Source of the DNA: Monosiga brevicollis MX1
Taxonomy: Eukaryota > Opisthokonta > Choanoflagellata > Craspedida > Salpingoecidae
NCBI RefSeq assembly: GCF_000002865.3
Contig: NW_001865050.1
Span: 212,598 to 276,597, forward strand
Reading direction: 5' to 3'
Length of the DNA stretch: 64,000 nt
The notes under the pieces were generated by a model. It saw only the letters and a program-made list of their open reading frames with translations. It was not told where the DNA came from and did not search any database. Positions 51,624 to 63,995 of the stretch are shown here, piece by piece (position 1 is the stretch's first letter; every line of letters begins with the position of its first letter). Made by a program: the position numbers and the translations under genes.

Positions 51624-51654
<31 letters not shown>

Positions 51655-53794
51655 TCAAGCGGTTGGGTTTTCAAGCACGCCTCTTGAACAAAGCAAAAGA
51701 GTGCACAAGAAGACAGAAAGCACGTTCTGCATGGAGAAAATGAATGGAAAGTGTGACATGATACTCCGATCTTGATACCACGAGTCCAAGTGTAAGTGTG
51801 TCGATTCTATTGGTTTGAAAAAAAAGAGAACCACCATGTATGGTGAAGGCGGGTGGGGCGTTGAGACACCAAACATGGGTTGGTCGCTTGCCCTGAAAAG
51901 TGGGTGTAAGTGGCTCGGTCTTGCTTAGATGGCAGCCGCTGGTGTGTGGTACTGAGCGGCAACACAATGGGTCTAGCAAATGACGTCGGTGTGCTTGACA
52001 AAAGAAACTACCGGTCCGCTCGGTCCGCGAGTCAATGGCCGAGTAGATTGCAGGGTTGAATTGCCGAGTAGATTGCAGGGTTAAGTTGTCATGTGATAAG
52101 CAAGACTCTTGCTCTTATTGGCAGTCGCGCAGTCCAGAATTACCGAGAAGTGTGCGAGAGGTGCGGCTGCCCTCACAGACCACACAGACCACCGGCCCAA
52201 TGAGCGAACGATCAAGCGCCTGAATCTGTGGCAAGGAATTTGTCTCCTCTACCTTGACATTTTGTTCCAACCGCGTGAAGTTTGGTGCGCTGCCTTGTAT
52301 GAGACAGCAACCAGCCATTTCGAAACCTCGAATAGCGGATCATGCAACGACGAGACGCTCCCCATTTGATTCGCCAAGGTTTCCATAAAATTTGACGACC
52401 AGCGCGTGTCCCCCCGCCTTTGGCTGATCCACTGTGAGGGTGTGCAGATGTTCATGTGCGACATTTTCATGTTAAAAGCATCTTGTCTTTCAAAGACTCC
52501 AACGGGCAGCCCGCGCCTCATCTCGAGTCGGCGTACAACTGACGGCCACTCATATCCTCCACCTTCCACTCATCTGGCCAGATGTCATGTTCGTCAACAC
52601 GCAGGGCTGATCAGCACCAGCATCATGCACTCCCTCCCCCCTAAACAAAACCTGCAGGAGGTCAAAAAGACGCCACCATATACACCCTGACCCCAGCTCG
52701 TGATGTGTGAAAATCGAAATCAGCCGTATGTCAGACAAAATCATGTCAGACCACCCAGCCATGCAATGTCAGATAAATTCAAACTTTTGCGCGCCAGCGC
52801 CATTTCGCCCCATCGGCGTCTGTCGGAGGTGTTGGTCGCCGCCGCCACCGTGATGCACTGACGGGTGTATCGGACATGGCCGAGCAGAAGATTGCCAGCT
52901 TGGCTTGTTGTTTTTCTGTGCTTTTTTGTTTTGTAATACCTGGCCTTTGCTAGCCAACACACTTGCCAGATCAGCCACCGCTACAGGGTCTCAAACGCCT
53001 CTTCAGCATCACCCAGCTCGCGTCAGGCAGGGTCTAAAACTGGGGTATCTTGGCACCATGTGTGTGGATTGAAGAGGGGGGTGCACGAGGGCGTGATTCT
53101 CGCAGATTATCACCCAGGATCGAGCAGGACACGGTTGCTTTGGATAACCTTGAATCGCGGTGATGAGCACCAGACAGGTTGCCTAGCATCTGCACAGGTT
53201 GTATGGCAACGGCTGTCATGCGCTCGGGCGAGAGGAGTCGTCCACCCTTAACCACTCTTCCCGGAAACCTTTCTTTCCTGGAAACCTGATTCTGCATCAT
53301 TACAGATCAACACAGATGCTTATTCGTATGATGGAGTGCCGTGTGAGATCTGCCGCGCCGCTGCTGCTGCTGCTGTCGTCAGCGGCATGGCCAACGTCAT
53401 CAGACCTTCTGCCCTCTATTTTGGGGACTTGACCGTTACAGCCGTCGCACGGACACGCCACCTTCCCCCGGCGACGTCTGGGCCAGACGTGACCTAAAAG
53501 TCATCAATCCCGCTCTGACTGCGCAAGTACCATCACTCGATCGCTGCCTCCATGGTGCAACACCCATCCAGGTCTTTGCTTAAGCCTCCCTCTTCTTTTG
53601 CTGAACCTGCATTGGACGCCATCGTGCCCATGCAGTCCCAAAATCCACCGATCACCCCCCGCAACGGTACATGGAGCCGGTCGACTTGCATATACCACTT
53701 GGACACGCTCGCTCAGGCTCGATAAGGCTCGATCACTCTAGCGCAGACGATGCGGCCTGCCTCGTCATTTTCCTGCTCAACCCATGCAGCCGAC
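50930..53794. other. Long region without a confident gene
   Basis: Probably contains the missing 5' exons of the NKAIN-like gene (50930-51200). It also has an A run at 51575-51590, a (GA)n at 51632-51653 and a CCGTTACA octamer at 53433-53440. A minus-strand open stretch at 52249-52569 has a faint hAT-transposase look (GDTRWSSNF) but no second motif. Nothing else could be assigned. Confidence 0.35.
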
Positions 53795-56536
53795 ATGTCG
53801 TGCCGCATCGCCTTACCCCTTGCTTTTCTTGCCTTTGTGGCACCCCTATGCGGTACGCAGCGACGGCCCTCGGCGCCCCTTGTCTCTCTTGCTTCTGCCT
53901 CACACAGACTCGCTACTCAGGGGCCTTTGATGTCCGTGGTTTCTGGCAATTCGAGGAGACCACCGGTGCCCTTGCGGAGGATCTTTCACCGTATGCCAAC
54001 GATGGCATCTACGGCAATACGCCGCTGCTAACGGCCAACGGCCATACGCAAAGCTCTTCGGGCGTCGGCTTTAAGGATGGCGAGAACAGCTACCTGCTCT
54101 TCCCGCATCAAGCCCACTACAACTTGGCGACCGGCACCTTTTCCCTCTGGGTGTACCCCCGCACCTACACTGAACGTTATTCCCTCTTGTGCAAGAGCAG
54201 CGCCTCAGGCCGTGAAGTCGGTGACTTGTCCCTAGACCTCAACGCCGGACACCTGTATTTGCGTCTATTCGATGCCGTTCGTGGCTACGTCCAGCTCTAT
54301 GATCGGATCATCCTCAGCGCCGAAGACTGGCACCACATTGTCGTGGCCTTTGGTGAAGATGGTCTCTGGCTCATTGTCGACGGTATGTACGCTTGACCCC
54401 GACCGCTCTCCGGTTCCACTCTCTGCCTTTGATGCTCCAAATACCCATCGAGATTGCTCATAGCTATGCTGCCCCCCGTTTCCATCTGGTCATCGTACAG
54501 GCTCTCCCGTGGACTATGATCTGGCGGCCACGACTGGTCTCCAAAACAATGACCACACAATGTTTCTCGGTGCATATGCAGGTGTCAACCGCCTGACCGA
54601 CTTTTTCTCGGGCCGTCTCGACGATTTTGCTTTGGTGGCGGACCATCTCGAGGCCTGGTCAGTCTTGAATGTTTTGGACAACTACGATGCTGATGAGGCA
54701 ACTGTGGCGTCGACCTCCAGCACAACCAGCACTAGCAGCATGGGCAGCACCTCTACGACCACCGCCGGAAGGGTCACGACAACAACTACTGTGCGGCCCC
54801 GGGAAACCACAACCACTACCACCACCGCTCAGGCTGCCCCGACTTCAACCACGACACAGGCCCTGCCCTCAACCAGCACCTGCGAGGTTCGGGAGTGCCG
54901 CTGCAAACCCGGAGCGCAGGCCTACTCATTTGTAGATCGTGATGGCTGCAGCCGCTGTGGCTGCCGAGCTGTAAGCTGGAGCACCAATGCCCCTGCTCCT
55001 CCTGCTGCCACCACCACGACGAGTCCGGCCGCTCCTAGCCAAACCACGAGCACCGCCAGCAGCCCAGTCACCCGGCCCAGCTGTGAGACTCGCACCTGCT
55101 TGTGCAAGCCCGATGCCGAACCTTACTCCTACATTGAAAACGGTTGCTTGATGTGTGGCTGCCGACCCACGGATGCTGCGGCGTCCACGGCCAGCTCAAC
55201 GAGCGTTGCTCCAACAACGACGACCAGTCGCAGTAGCATCGTCTGCCCCACTTATTCTTGCCTCTGCAAGCCTGGTGCAGAAGTTTACACTTATGTGCAT
55301 GATGGCTGCACCACGTGTGGTTGCCGTCGGGCAGATGCCGGACCAGTCACCACCACCACCACTACTACTACTTCCGCTGCCGCCACCACCTCGTCCACCA
55401 CCTCGGTGGTCCCACCTCGCGACACGACAACCACGCGGTCTCCCGCCACAACGACGCGCGAATGCACTGTGCGAGACAATTGCAACTGCAAGTCGGATGC
55501 CGTCAATATCATGATTGTCAACGCCGATGGGTGCCAATCCTGCACGTGTGCGCCCGCAACGTTTTTGTCTGGCTTGGTCGTATCCAGCACGAATGAGCCG
55601 CAGCCCAATGCGGTCCTTTTTTTCCAGTCGACGGACGGTGACTTTAATGCCATCGTAGCCACAGACGCCCTTGGGCAGTTTGACGTCAAACTGTTGGGCG
55701 AGCGCTCGTACACGGTTACCATCTCTGTCATGGGCATGATCTACGAACAGCGAGTCTTGGGTGGATTCAAGCTTCTGGCTGGCGAAGAGTATTCAGTCGT
55801 CCTCTCCGTGGACATTGATGAGCCGACGACTGAGGAGCCGACCAGCACCTCCACATCGACTTCAACCTCCACCTCTACCTCCACTTCTACCTCCACTTCC
55901 ACTTCCACCTCCACTTCCACTTCCACCTCAACGTCGACTTCTACCTCAACCTCTACCTCAACCTCTACCTCAACGTCGACTTCTACCTCAACTTCTACCT
56001 CCACTTCTACCTCGACTTCCACTTCCACTTCCACCTCCACCTCCACTTCTACCTCCACTTCTACCTCCACTTCCACTTCCACCTCCACTTCTACCTCCAC
56101 TTCTACCTCCACTTCCACTTCCACCTCCACCTCCACCTCTACTTCCACCTCTACCTCTACCTCTACCTCCACTTCCACTTCCACCTCTACTTCTACCTCT
56201 ACCTCTACCTCTACCTCTACTTCCACTTCCACCTCCACCTCCACCTCGACTTCTACTGAAGAGGTCACCGATGAGCCCACCTCCACCTCTACTTCCACTT
56301 CTACTTCCACTTCTACTTCTACTTCCACATCGACTTCTACTTCAACCTCAACCTCAACCTCCACTTCTACTTCCACTTCCACATCAACATCAACATCTAC
56401 TTCAACCTCTACCTCAACCTCAACCTCCACCTCCACTTCCACTTCCACTTCCACGAGCAGCAGCAGCTCCACGGCAGTGCCCGACGAGGCTGGAAGTGGG
56501 CCAGATGACATGGTCTTTCCCACCATTGAAGCGTAG
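53795..56536 (+). CDS. Secreted LamG-like, Cys-repeat and (Ser-Thr)n mucin-like protein
   Basis: Exons 53795-53852, 53921-54382 and 54501-56536 join in phase to give 851 residues. Signal peptide: MSCRIALPLAFLAFVAPLCG. Next is a laminin-G/concanavalin-type jellyroll (GFWQFEETTG, WVYPRTYTERYSLLCKSSAS, WHHIVVAFGEDGLWLIVDG, FFSGRLDDFALVADHLEAW). A Thr-rich stretch then carries four short cysteine repeats of the form C-x4/5-C-x-C-x12/14-C-x2-C-x-C (for example CEVRECRCKPG...GCSRCGC), antistasin-like. A carboxypeptidase-regulatory-type beta-sandwich follows (SGLVVSSTNEPQPNAVLFFQ), then about 200 residues of alternating Thr-Ser. No membrane anchor or GPI signal is obvious at the C terminus. It looks like an extracellular-matrix or surface mucin; ligand unknown. 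Confidence 0.85.
55845..56460 (+). repeat. (TCNACN)n coding repeat, alternating Ser-Thr
   Basis: Hexanucleotide-like repeat that varies freely at third codon positions (TCC/TCT/TCA/TCG, ACC/ACT/ACA/ACG) yet keeps perfect Ser-Thr alternation, broken once by EEVTDEPT near 56255-56280. Synonymous scatter indicates purifying selection on the protein. Confidence 0.95.
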
Positions 56537-57436
56537 ATTGCGTGCCAGCAGCTCTCAGTGGTAACTTGTATTCAGATGAATTCTGTTTGATATCTTTTTT
56601 GAAAACTGAATGTCACTTGTCAAGGGCTTGGATGAGGTCTGCCTCTACCTGTTGTGTCGCCCGCGGCGACATGATCTCCATCCTTCCCTTTTGTACTTGA
56701 TGTATCTCCAGCTGGATTCTCTGTGATTGTGATGTTAAACATGTTTTTGTGATCATGAACTAGCTTATTCGCTCGTCGTCGTCGTTGAAATCCATGCTGC
56801 TCAAGAAGTCTCATATCTGTGCTTTTTAAGGCGCCAGCTGTCGAGATGGGCAAGGGGGCGACAAAAAGCAAGGGGGGCGACAAAAAGCAACGGTGCTTAC
56901 GATCTTGTGGGGAACTGCATGGCGATTTTCTACGGCGCAGACAGGTGTGAAAACTGCCTGCCTAGAGATCTCGTCCCCACACCTCTGGTTAGTGAAGCGC
57001 GCACGTGACATACATCGGGGGCTGGAATGTGCAGTGCCATCAGCCTATCCTTCCGTTGTTCCATCAAGTTCCCGTTCCCAAACAGCAGTAGCTCGTGCCT
57101 TTACCCTGCCTGCAAGTCCTTCTGCCCCACAGACCAACACGCCATCTCCGTCAGGAGCTTTCCATGGTGGTCGTCGCCACGCACATCAGAACAAGGGTTT
57201 CGAACTCTTCTTTGTGTTTTTGTTTTGTCTTTGCGTGTCTGTCTTTTTTGTTACGTGTGGTAATTGTGTTGTTGTTTCTATTGTCATCGCCGAGTCTCAA
57301 TTGTGTCTCTTGTCTATTGTCTTTTGTCTGTCTCTTGTGTGTTTTGTTCTGTCTCTTGTGTGTTTTGTTCTGTCTCTGTCTAACTCTCTGCTTTTGCTGT
57401 TTATGCCTTTGTCTCTTCTCTCTCTGTCTCTCTCTG
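56537..57436. other. Intergenic, T-rich stretch
   Basis: 3' flank of the LamG gene, then T/G/C-rich repeats (TTGTCTCTTGTGTG near 57300-57370 and CTCTGT near 57420). No gene supported. Confidence 0.4.
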
Positions 57437-57943
57437 CTAGGCACGACGCGTTACGGGACGCGGCGAAGGAGATGATCGAGTATGCCACGCAGGCTCGGGT
57501 AACGACGGAGCGCTACGACGGCGCAAAGGACAAGCGGTTGGACTTGCACTGCAGGAACTTTTTTGGCACCGGCATGTACGGCGCACAGAAGAGTTTCTTG
57601 GGGCTGGACGTGTCCGTGGTCTCTGCGCAACCTGCGGCGGGTGCCCGAGTGTGGGCGGTTGGCAAGGCGATGAAGGAGGCTGAGAAGCAGAAGATGTCCA
57701 AGTACAAAGGTTTCGACAATGACAAAACTCACGTTGTCGCCCGGAGGACTTGGCTCTGATTTTCTTAGTCTGCTGCGACGACTTGCCGTGGTGGCGGAGG
57801 ATAGCGGAGTCTACCAGCCTGGGCTGGAGGAGAACTTCGCTGCACGCTGGAAGGAGCGGCTCACGGCGACCCTGCACATTGCCAACAGGGACATGTTGGT
57901 GCGCCACTTTGGGCAGGGGCTTTGCCTTTCGGCCAGTAAATAG
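57437..57943 (+). mobile_element. Decayed 3' end of a LINE-type retroelement ORF
   Basis: The translated stretch 57437-57720 (LDLHCRNFFGTG, FLGLDVSVVSAQ, KEAEKQKMSKYKGF) and then, after a shift of frame near 57720-57745, GGLGSDFLSLLRRLAVVAED and ARWKERLTATLHIANRDMLV match the typical C-terminal region after the reverse transcriptase in many protist and plant LINE-like elements (lDVsVv..., K..KY..., etFGglG.ea..lLrrLA). No reverse transcriptase core (YxDD) is present here, so only a 3' fragment remains. A T-rich tract precedes it. The frameshift and missing 5' part indicate an inactive relic. Confidence 0.6.
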
Positions 57944-58407
57944 GAAATAGGGGTGGACTCCCTTCTTGGTGTATGGGTGTTCTGTTTGTTGTTGTTTTTC
58001 AGTGTTGTCGTTGGTTGTTGTTTTTCAGTGGTGTTTGTTCCTTTTGTTCCCTGTTGTTGTTACATGTGGTAGTTGTGCTTTTCCTTTGTGTCTTTGCTCT
58101 TTATTTCTCTCTTGACCAAACCAATTCAATCTCTCTCAATTCATTTCTCTCTCTGTCTCTCTCTGTCTTTGTCTTTTGATTTGGGGTTTCTTTTCATTTT
58201 TCTCATCGCTTCTCTTGCTCTTGAAGGCTAAAAGGTCAGTGGCTGCGGTACGGTCACCGCCTCGGCACAAGATGAGCATCTATGATGGATGCTATCAGCT
58301 TTAAGCAAGACACTGCCCTTGTTCTCTGCCCTCTGATGTTTCACCGGCCTCCACGTGTACGCGTTCGCATCTCACTTGGCATGTGCTGCGCTGGGCGTTG
58401 TTGGAAG
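57944..58407. other. Intergenic stretch before the rhamnosidase gene
   Basis: T/G-rich with CTCTCTGTCT runs near 58145-58165. It may contain the promoter of the rhamnosidase gene; no clear element is visible. Confidence 0.35.
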
Positions 58408-61400
58408 ATGGCGGGGGTACAATCAAGCATGGCCTTGGCCATGCTTTTGGCACTAGCAGCCACGGCTACTCATGTCCCTTATGGTCTCCGCATGAATGAG
58501 CTTCATGATTTGCACGCCAACACTGGCCGCCATGTGACTCCCATCGAGCTGGGTGGTGCCGCTGATTCTTCTGCGCGCCTCATGTGGCGACTTCCCGCCC
58601 TCAACGAGGTGAGCTGAAGCTGCATGATGGCTGGTCGCCAACCCATGCTGTCCTTGACCCGCTTTCCGCCCCCTCTTGCGCCTCGTGCGGCTGTGCGCGT
58701 CACCCCACTGGGCCTGCCATGCCTGCCATCCGCTCCGGGGCCCATCCAATGTTCAGTGGTGGTTGCTTTGTTGTGTTTGTGTTGTTGTGTTTTGTGTTTT
58801 GTGACTTTGAAGCTTTTGTTTTTTGTGTAAGCATCACCTTCGGTTGGCGATGGCACTGATTGTCGTTTTGTTTTGTTTTTCCACTTGATGTACAACCTCA
58901 CAAAACGTGTGCTTTTTTTGTTAACAGTCTGGAGACGTGACCGTTCGCCTTTACGCTGGCACCTGCCAAGGTAAAACACCACACATGATGGGACAAAATC
59001 AAATTGACACAAGTATCATACTTTAAGGCCAAGCACGCGCCCTACCCAAACTTGGCCGTGAAAGTCTGATATCCCGTTGAACATGTCGTAGGTGCCCCTA
59101 TTTGGAGCACTACCACTGCTCAGCACTCTGTACAGCTGCCTCTGGCACTGCTCAAGGCCACATCAGATTATGCCTGGAATGTTGAACTCAATGCCAAGGC
59201 TGGCGCTGTCAGCGAGTGCTACCGATTCCATGCCGTGGACCCTTCATGGGATGAATCCAAGTGGATTGGGAATGCTCAGCTCCTCCGCACCGAGGTACAT
59301 TCGCCATCCACCGCCGACAACGTTGTGCCAGCAACTAGCACGACGATAGAATAACACAATGCCTGTTGCCCCTCGTCTTTCAGGTCGCCCTGAGCGCCAT
59401 GTCCTCCACCAAGATTTACATTTCCGGTCAAGGCGCCTACGACCTTTACATCAACGGAGCCCGTGTCAACACAGGTTCCCCACTCAACGCCGCCTGGACC
59501 TACTACAGCCAGCGCGTCATCTATGATGTCCTTGACGTGTCGGACCTGGTTCCCATGTACGTGCCTCCTCAAGCACTGGCGTCTTGCTGCTGGGCCACCC
59601 CTCCCTTCATCCCCCTTTTCTCCCTCATGTGCCCTGTCTCCTTTCAATAGCACGGGTACCTACGCGATTGGTGTGGCCCTGGCCCCGGCTTGGCGCGATA
59701 CCACCAGCTTCCCCCCCTTTGTTCCCACGGATTGCGACAGCAACGAGCGCGTCCTACGGTTCGTCAAAAATCTACTTTGCGGTGCACGTCAGCACCCTCA
59801 TTCGTACCTACAACTCAAAACCAATCCGTTGCCTTGCTGCCGCTTGTAGCATGATCATCAAGTCGGACGAGAAGACGGTTGGCGTCACCGATGAGCACTG
59901 GAAGATTACCAACGATGGTCCCGTGCAGTCGGCCAGCATCTACAACGGCGGTTTGTATCTCTTTGACATCGCCCACCCTCCGCTCCAGCGCACTCGCTTA
60001 TTGCTCCCATCCGCTCCTGCTTCGACAGAGGTGTATGATGCGACAAAGGAGATCGATGGCTGGAGCTCCATCGGCTTTGATGCCAGCAGCTGGAGCAATG
60101 CTTCGAGCATCGGTGAGGGCAGCCATTCACGAATAGCAGCCAGCCGTAGTCAATTGAGCTCTGTTGCTCTCACCCTTCCGCATTCGCCCTGGCTGGGCCT
60201 TGTTGGCTCCCAAAGATTGTTTCCAGCCCATTCTGTCGGCACGCTCCTTCCCCATCATCAAGGTACAAGAGGAGCACAAGCCCATCGGCATCAACAAGAT
60301 TGAGTGCCCCGCCAACACGGTATGCCCGCCCAATTTCAACATGTTTGAGACTTAACGCCATGCCATGGTCGAGCTCATCAACAACGACTCCCATTGCCTA
60401 GCTTGGTGGTGTAGTAGCTGAGAACCAGAACCTGACCCTGACTTGTGCTTCGGGCACCATCTCCTCAATTTCCTTTGCCAGCTTTGGCACACCCTCGGTA
60501 TGGTGCTTCTTAGCCACGCCATGACATTGATCAGCTCAACAACCCGGTGCATGATGCACCCGTCCCATGTATCGCCCCGTCAGCTCACCTCCTCCTGGCT
60601 TGCAGGGTTCTTGTGGCAACTATACCAAGGGTACTTGCGATGCAAATACCACTGTCCAGGTCGTAGAGGGCCTTTGCATTGGCAAAGCCTCGTGTACCAT
60701 TCCGGCCAACGATGCCGTGTTCGGTGGTCAGTTTGTTTGTTGTTGTTTGTTTCACTGTGGTTCTTGTGATGACCATGGCCTCTTTCAATTTTGCCGCATT
60801 GTGCATTGGAACAACATTCACTCTGGTGTGACCTGATGTAGACCCTTGCTACGATACGGTCAAATATCTGGCTGTTCAGGCTGCTGGTTGCACCAGCGCC
60901 ACTCCTGCCACTTATGTCGTTGACTTTGGCGAGAACTTGGCCGGCGTGTGCCGCATTCAGGTTGGCACCCTATGCTTGCAGCGCAGCCAACCGCCTTCTC
61001 TCTCAATTCGGCACTCTCGATCAACGACTTTTTTCGCCCATCCATTCACATTCACGAGCCTGCATTGTCTTCTCTCAGGTCAAGGGCAACAAGGGCGACA
61101 GCATTACCTTGAAGCATGCTGAGGTTCTGATGCACGAGCCTTATGGTCCTGCAGATGGCACGGTCTACACAGGCAACCTGCGCACGGCACAAGCCACCGA
61201 TACCTACGTCCTTCGTGGTGACGCCAACGGTTTGTAAAAGTGAATCAAGCGCGGATCTTGGTGTGCAATTGCGGACCACCGGATTGCTCATGCCACTTTG
61301 TCCCATGATTTGGCAGGCGAGACTTGGACCCCCAGCTTTACCTACCACGGTTTCCGCTATGTGCAAGTAACTGGCATGGCCGTGACCCAGGATACTCTTA

Positions 61401-63947
61401 CTCGCGTACGTCACTTTGGACAAAAATACGAGTCGCAATGAGACAACAGCAAGAAAAGACTTACACAGGCATGCCTTGACTTTGGCACGGGCTCATTTGA
61501 GGATGTTCTGCAATGTCTCGCACAGATCCACTTTCGCACTGACAACGAGCTCTTGGTCCAGTTCAACACGACAAATCACGTGCGGATCTTTTTGCTGCGT
61601 GACCCGGGATACCATGCATACATTGTCTAGACTCGAGCGTCGACTCACCTGTCTGATTCGTGCTTTGTGGCCCAGGTGATCAACACGATCAACTATGGCG
61701 CTTACCGCGGCCAGGGTTCCAACATGATGAGCCTCCCCACCGACTGTGACCAGCGTGATGAGCGTTTGGGCTGGATGGGCGACGCGGATCTCACGGCCGA
61801 GGGCTTTGCTCTCAACTACGATTCGGGCGCCTTCATGGATGCCTTTGTCCGCTCCATGATCGATTCCCGGGTGCGTCTCGCTTGCTTGCTTGCTTGCGCG
61901 CTCGTTTGATGGTTTTGACTTTTGGGGTTGTTTGTTCTTCTCATGCAGCGGTGTTTTGTCTCATGTTTTGAACGTGGCCGCCGCAGGACCCCACTACGGG
62001 TGCGATGCCCGATACAGTACCCTGGAGTCGCTACGGCAACCGCCCCGCCGACCCTTCGTGGAGTGCTGCCCTCCCCCAGAACATGTACGTGCGTGCAACT
62101 ATGGGTGGTAGCCTGGATATTGCCGAGGCCTACTGGACCGAGCTTATGCAGTACTTTACCAACATTGATGCGCAAGTATGATCCCACCAATCACGACTCT
62201 CCACCTTGGAGTTGACCTTGACAGATCCAAAACGTTGACCGAAAAAAAAGAAAAACTCATGCCAAGCATGTTGTTCCGCGTTTGTCGATCTGATAGATTA
62301 AGCAGGCGGGCGGTTTGGCCCAATGGAAGCCCTCCTATGGTGACTGGGTGCGTTGCGGGCGGCTGACTTTCAATGGGCTCGCCCTGTGGGGGAAAGGATA
62401 AATTCATTGTGTTGCTCGTCTAATTGTAGATTCCCGCCAACACCTCGGCTCAAGTTGCCGGCGCCATCTGCAGCTCCTTCAACTACTTGACCAACCTGCG
62501 TCAAGCTGCCGAGTTGGCCACCATGCTAAACTACACCACCGATGCCGTGGCTCTGGCCAACCGTGCTGACGACATCTCAGCTCAATATACCGCCACATTT
62601 TACGATGCATCGACCAAGGTATCGGCGTTGCAGGTCTTGGCCTCGAGTGCAGGCTTTCAAAGCCATGCTCATGTGTATCTGTGTGAAATGGGCATGCATA
62701 ATTCTAGTGCTATGGCAACTGCGAACAAGGTGCCTTGGCCCTGTCCATCATGGCCGACACAAACTACAGCCAGACGCTGGGCAACCAGCTCGTGGAGAAA
62801 ATCCAGGGCAACGGGAACCGCGTGACGGGTGGCATTATTGCCGTCAAGGCCCTGTTCCCAGCCCTCGAGGCCTTCAATCAGCACGACGTGGGCGTTAACC
62901 TGGCAGCTCAGGTAGGTCATGGCTGCAACTGCGCTTGGTCTTTTTTAGCAGGCCAACGACTCGTCACCGTCCGTCGTGGGGCGTTTATCCATGCTCACGC
63001 CTTGTCATGGGCAGACAAACTACCCGTCGTGGGGCTACATGTTCTTCAACGACATTGAGCCAGCCACCTCTTCACTTTGGGAGCTGTGGGACTCGCCCAT
63101 GGAAGGCCCGGGCATGAACAGCCGGTACGATGGAAGCCTACCATGGGGTTTGGAGAGAGGTGGCACAAGGGGTGACTCCCAGTCAAGCTGTGTTCTGAAT
63201 TCTTGTTTTCACGATTGTATGATGTGAACTCGTTTGATTTTATAGTAACCACCACATGTTCTCAAGCATCAGCGCGTGGCTGGTCACCGAGGTCGGTGGC
63301 TTGAAGAACCTCGACTGCACCCAGCAGACTTTTACTCTGCGCCCCTCCTTCAGCACGCTACTGAGCGGTGTGGAGGCCTCGCGTGAGACCGCCTGTGGCC
63401 GTGTTTCCATGCGTTATCAGCGCGTTGGTGGCCGCCACATTCTTCAGCACCCGGAGGGCCGGTGAGTTGGCTGCCTTGCCCACAAATTTTCCGCGCCCTC
63501 TGCTTGATTCACAACTGGATCTGCTCGCAGTTGCTCATTGCCAACCATTCGCGCACTTGACTCTGTCCGTTTGTCTTTCGACTGCTGCTAGTTCTGCGTC
63601 GCGCCCGAACGCTTCGCCCGTACCCACGAACAAGCTTGATTGTGGCGCCCGAGGTGCGTGAGACTGCCGCTGGCTCACACCAAAGCACGGTGGCAGAGTA
63701 GCACCCAAGTGCGTTGCTGACCATGCGGACTGGAATGATGATAGGTGGTGTCATGACCGTGGATTTGGCCTCGTGGCATCAATCCCGCCATGTTGAGAGC
63801 GAGGCGGCTGTCCTGGCTCATGTCAAGGCCCTGTGCGATGGTCGCCAAAGCTGCGAACTTGATGCCTCGGCTGATGTCTGGGGTGCCATTTCCCGTGTAC
63901 CTGCCGCCTCAAACCCCCGTGTGCTCCACGTGGTACGTAAACTCTGG

Positions 63948-63995
<48 letters not shown>

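Noticed and set aside
55741-56526. Antisense Glu-Val repeat frame
   Set aside because: Shadow of the Thr-Ser repeat, whose synonymous variation supports the plus-strand frame.
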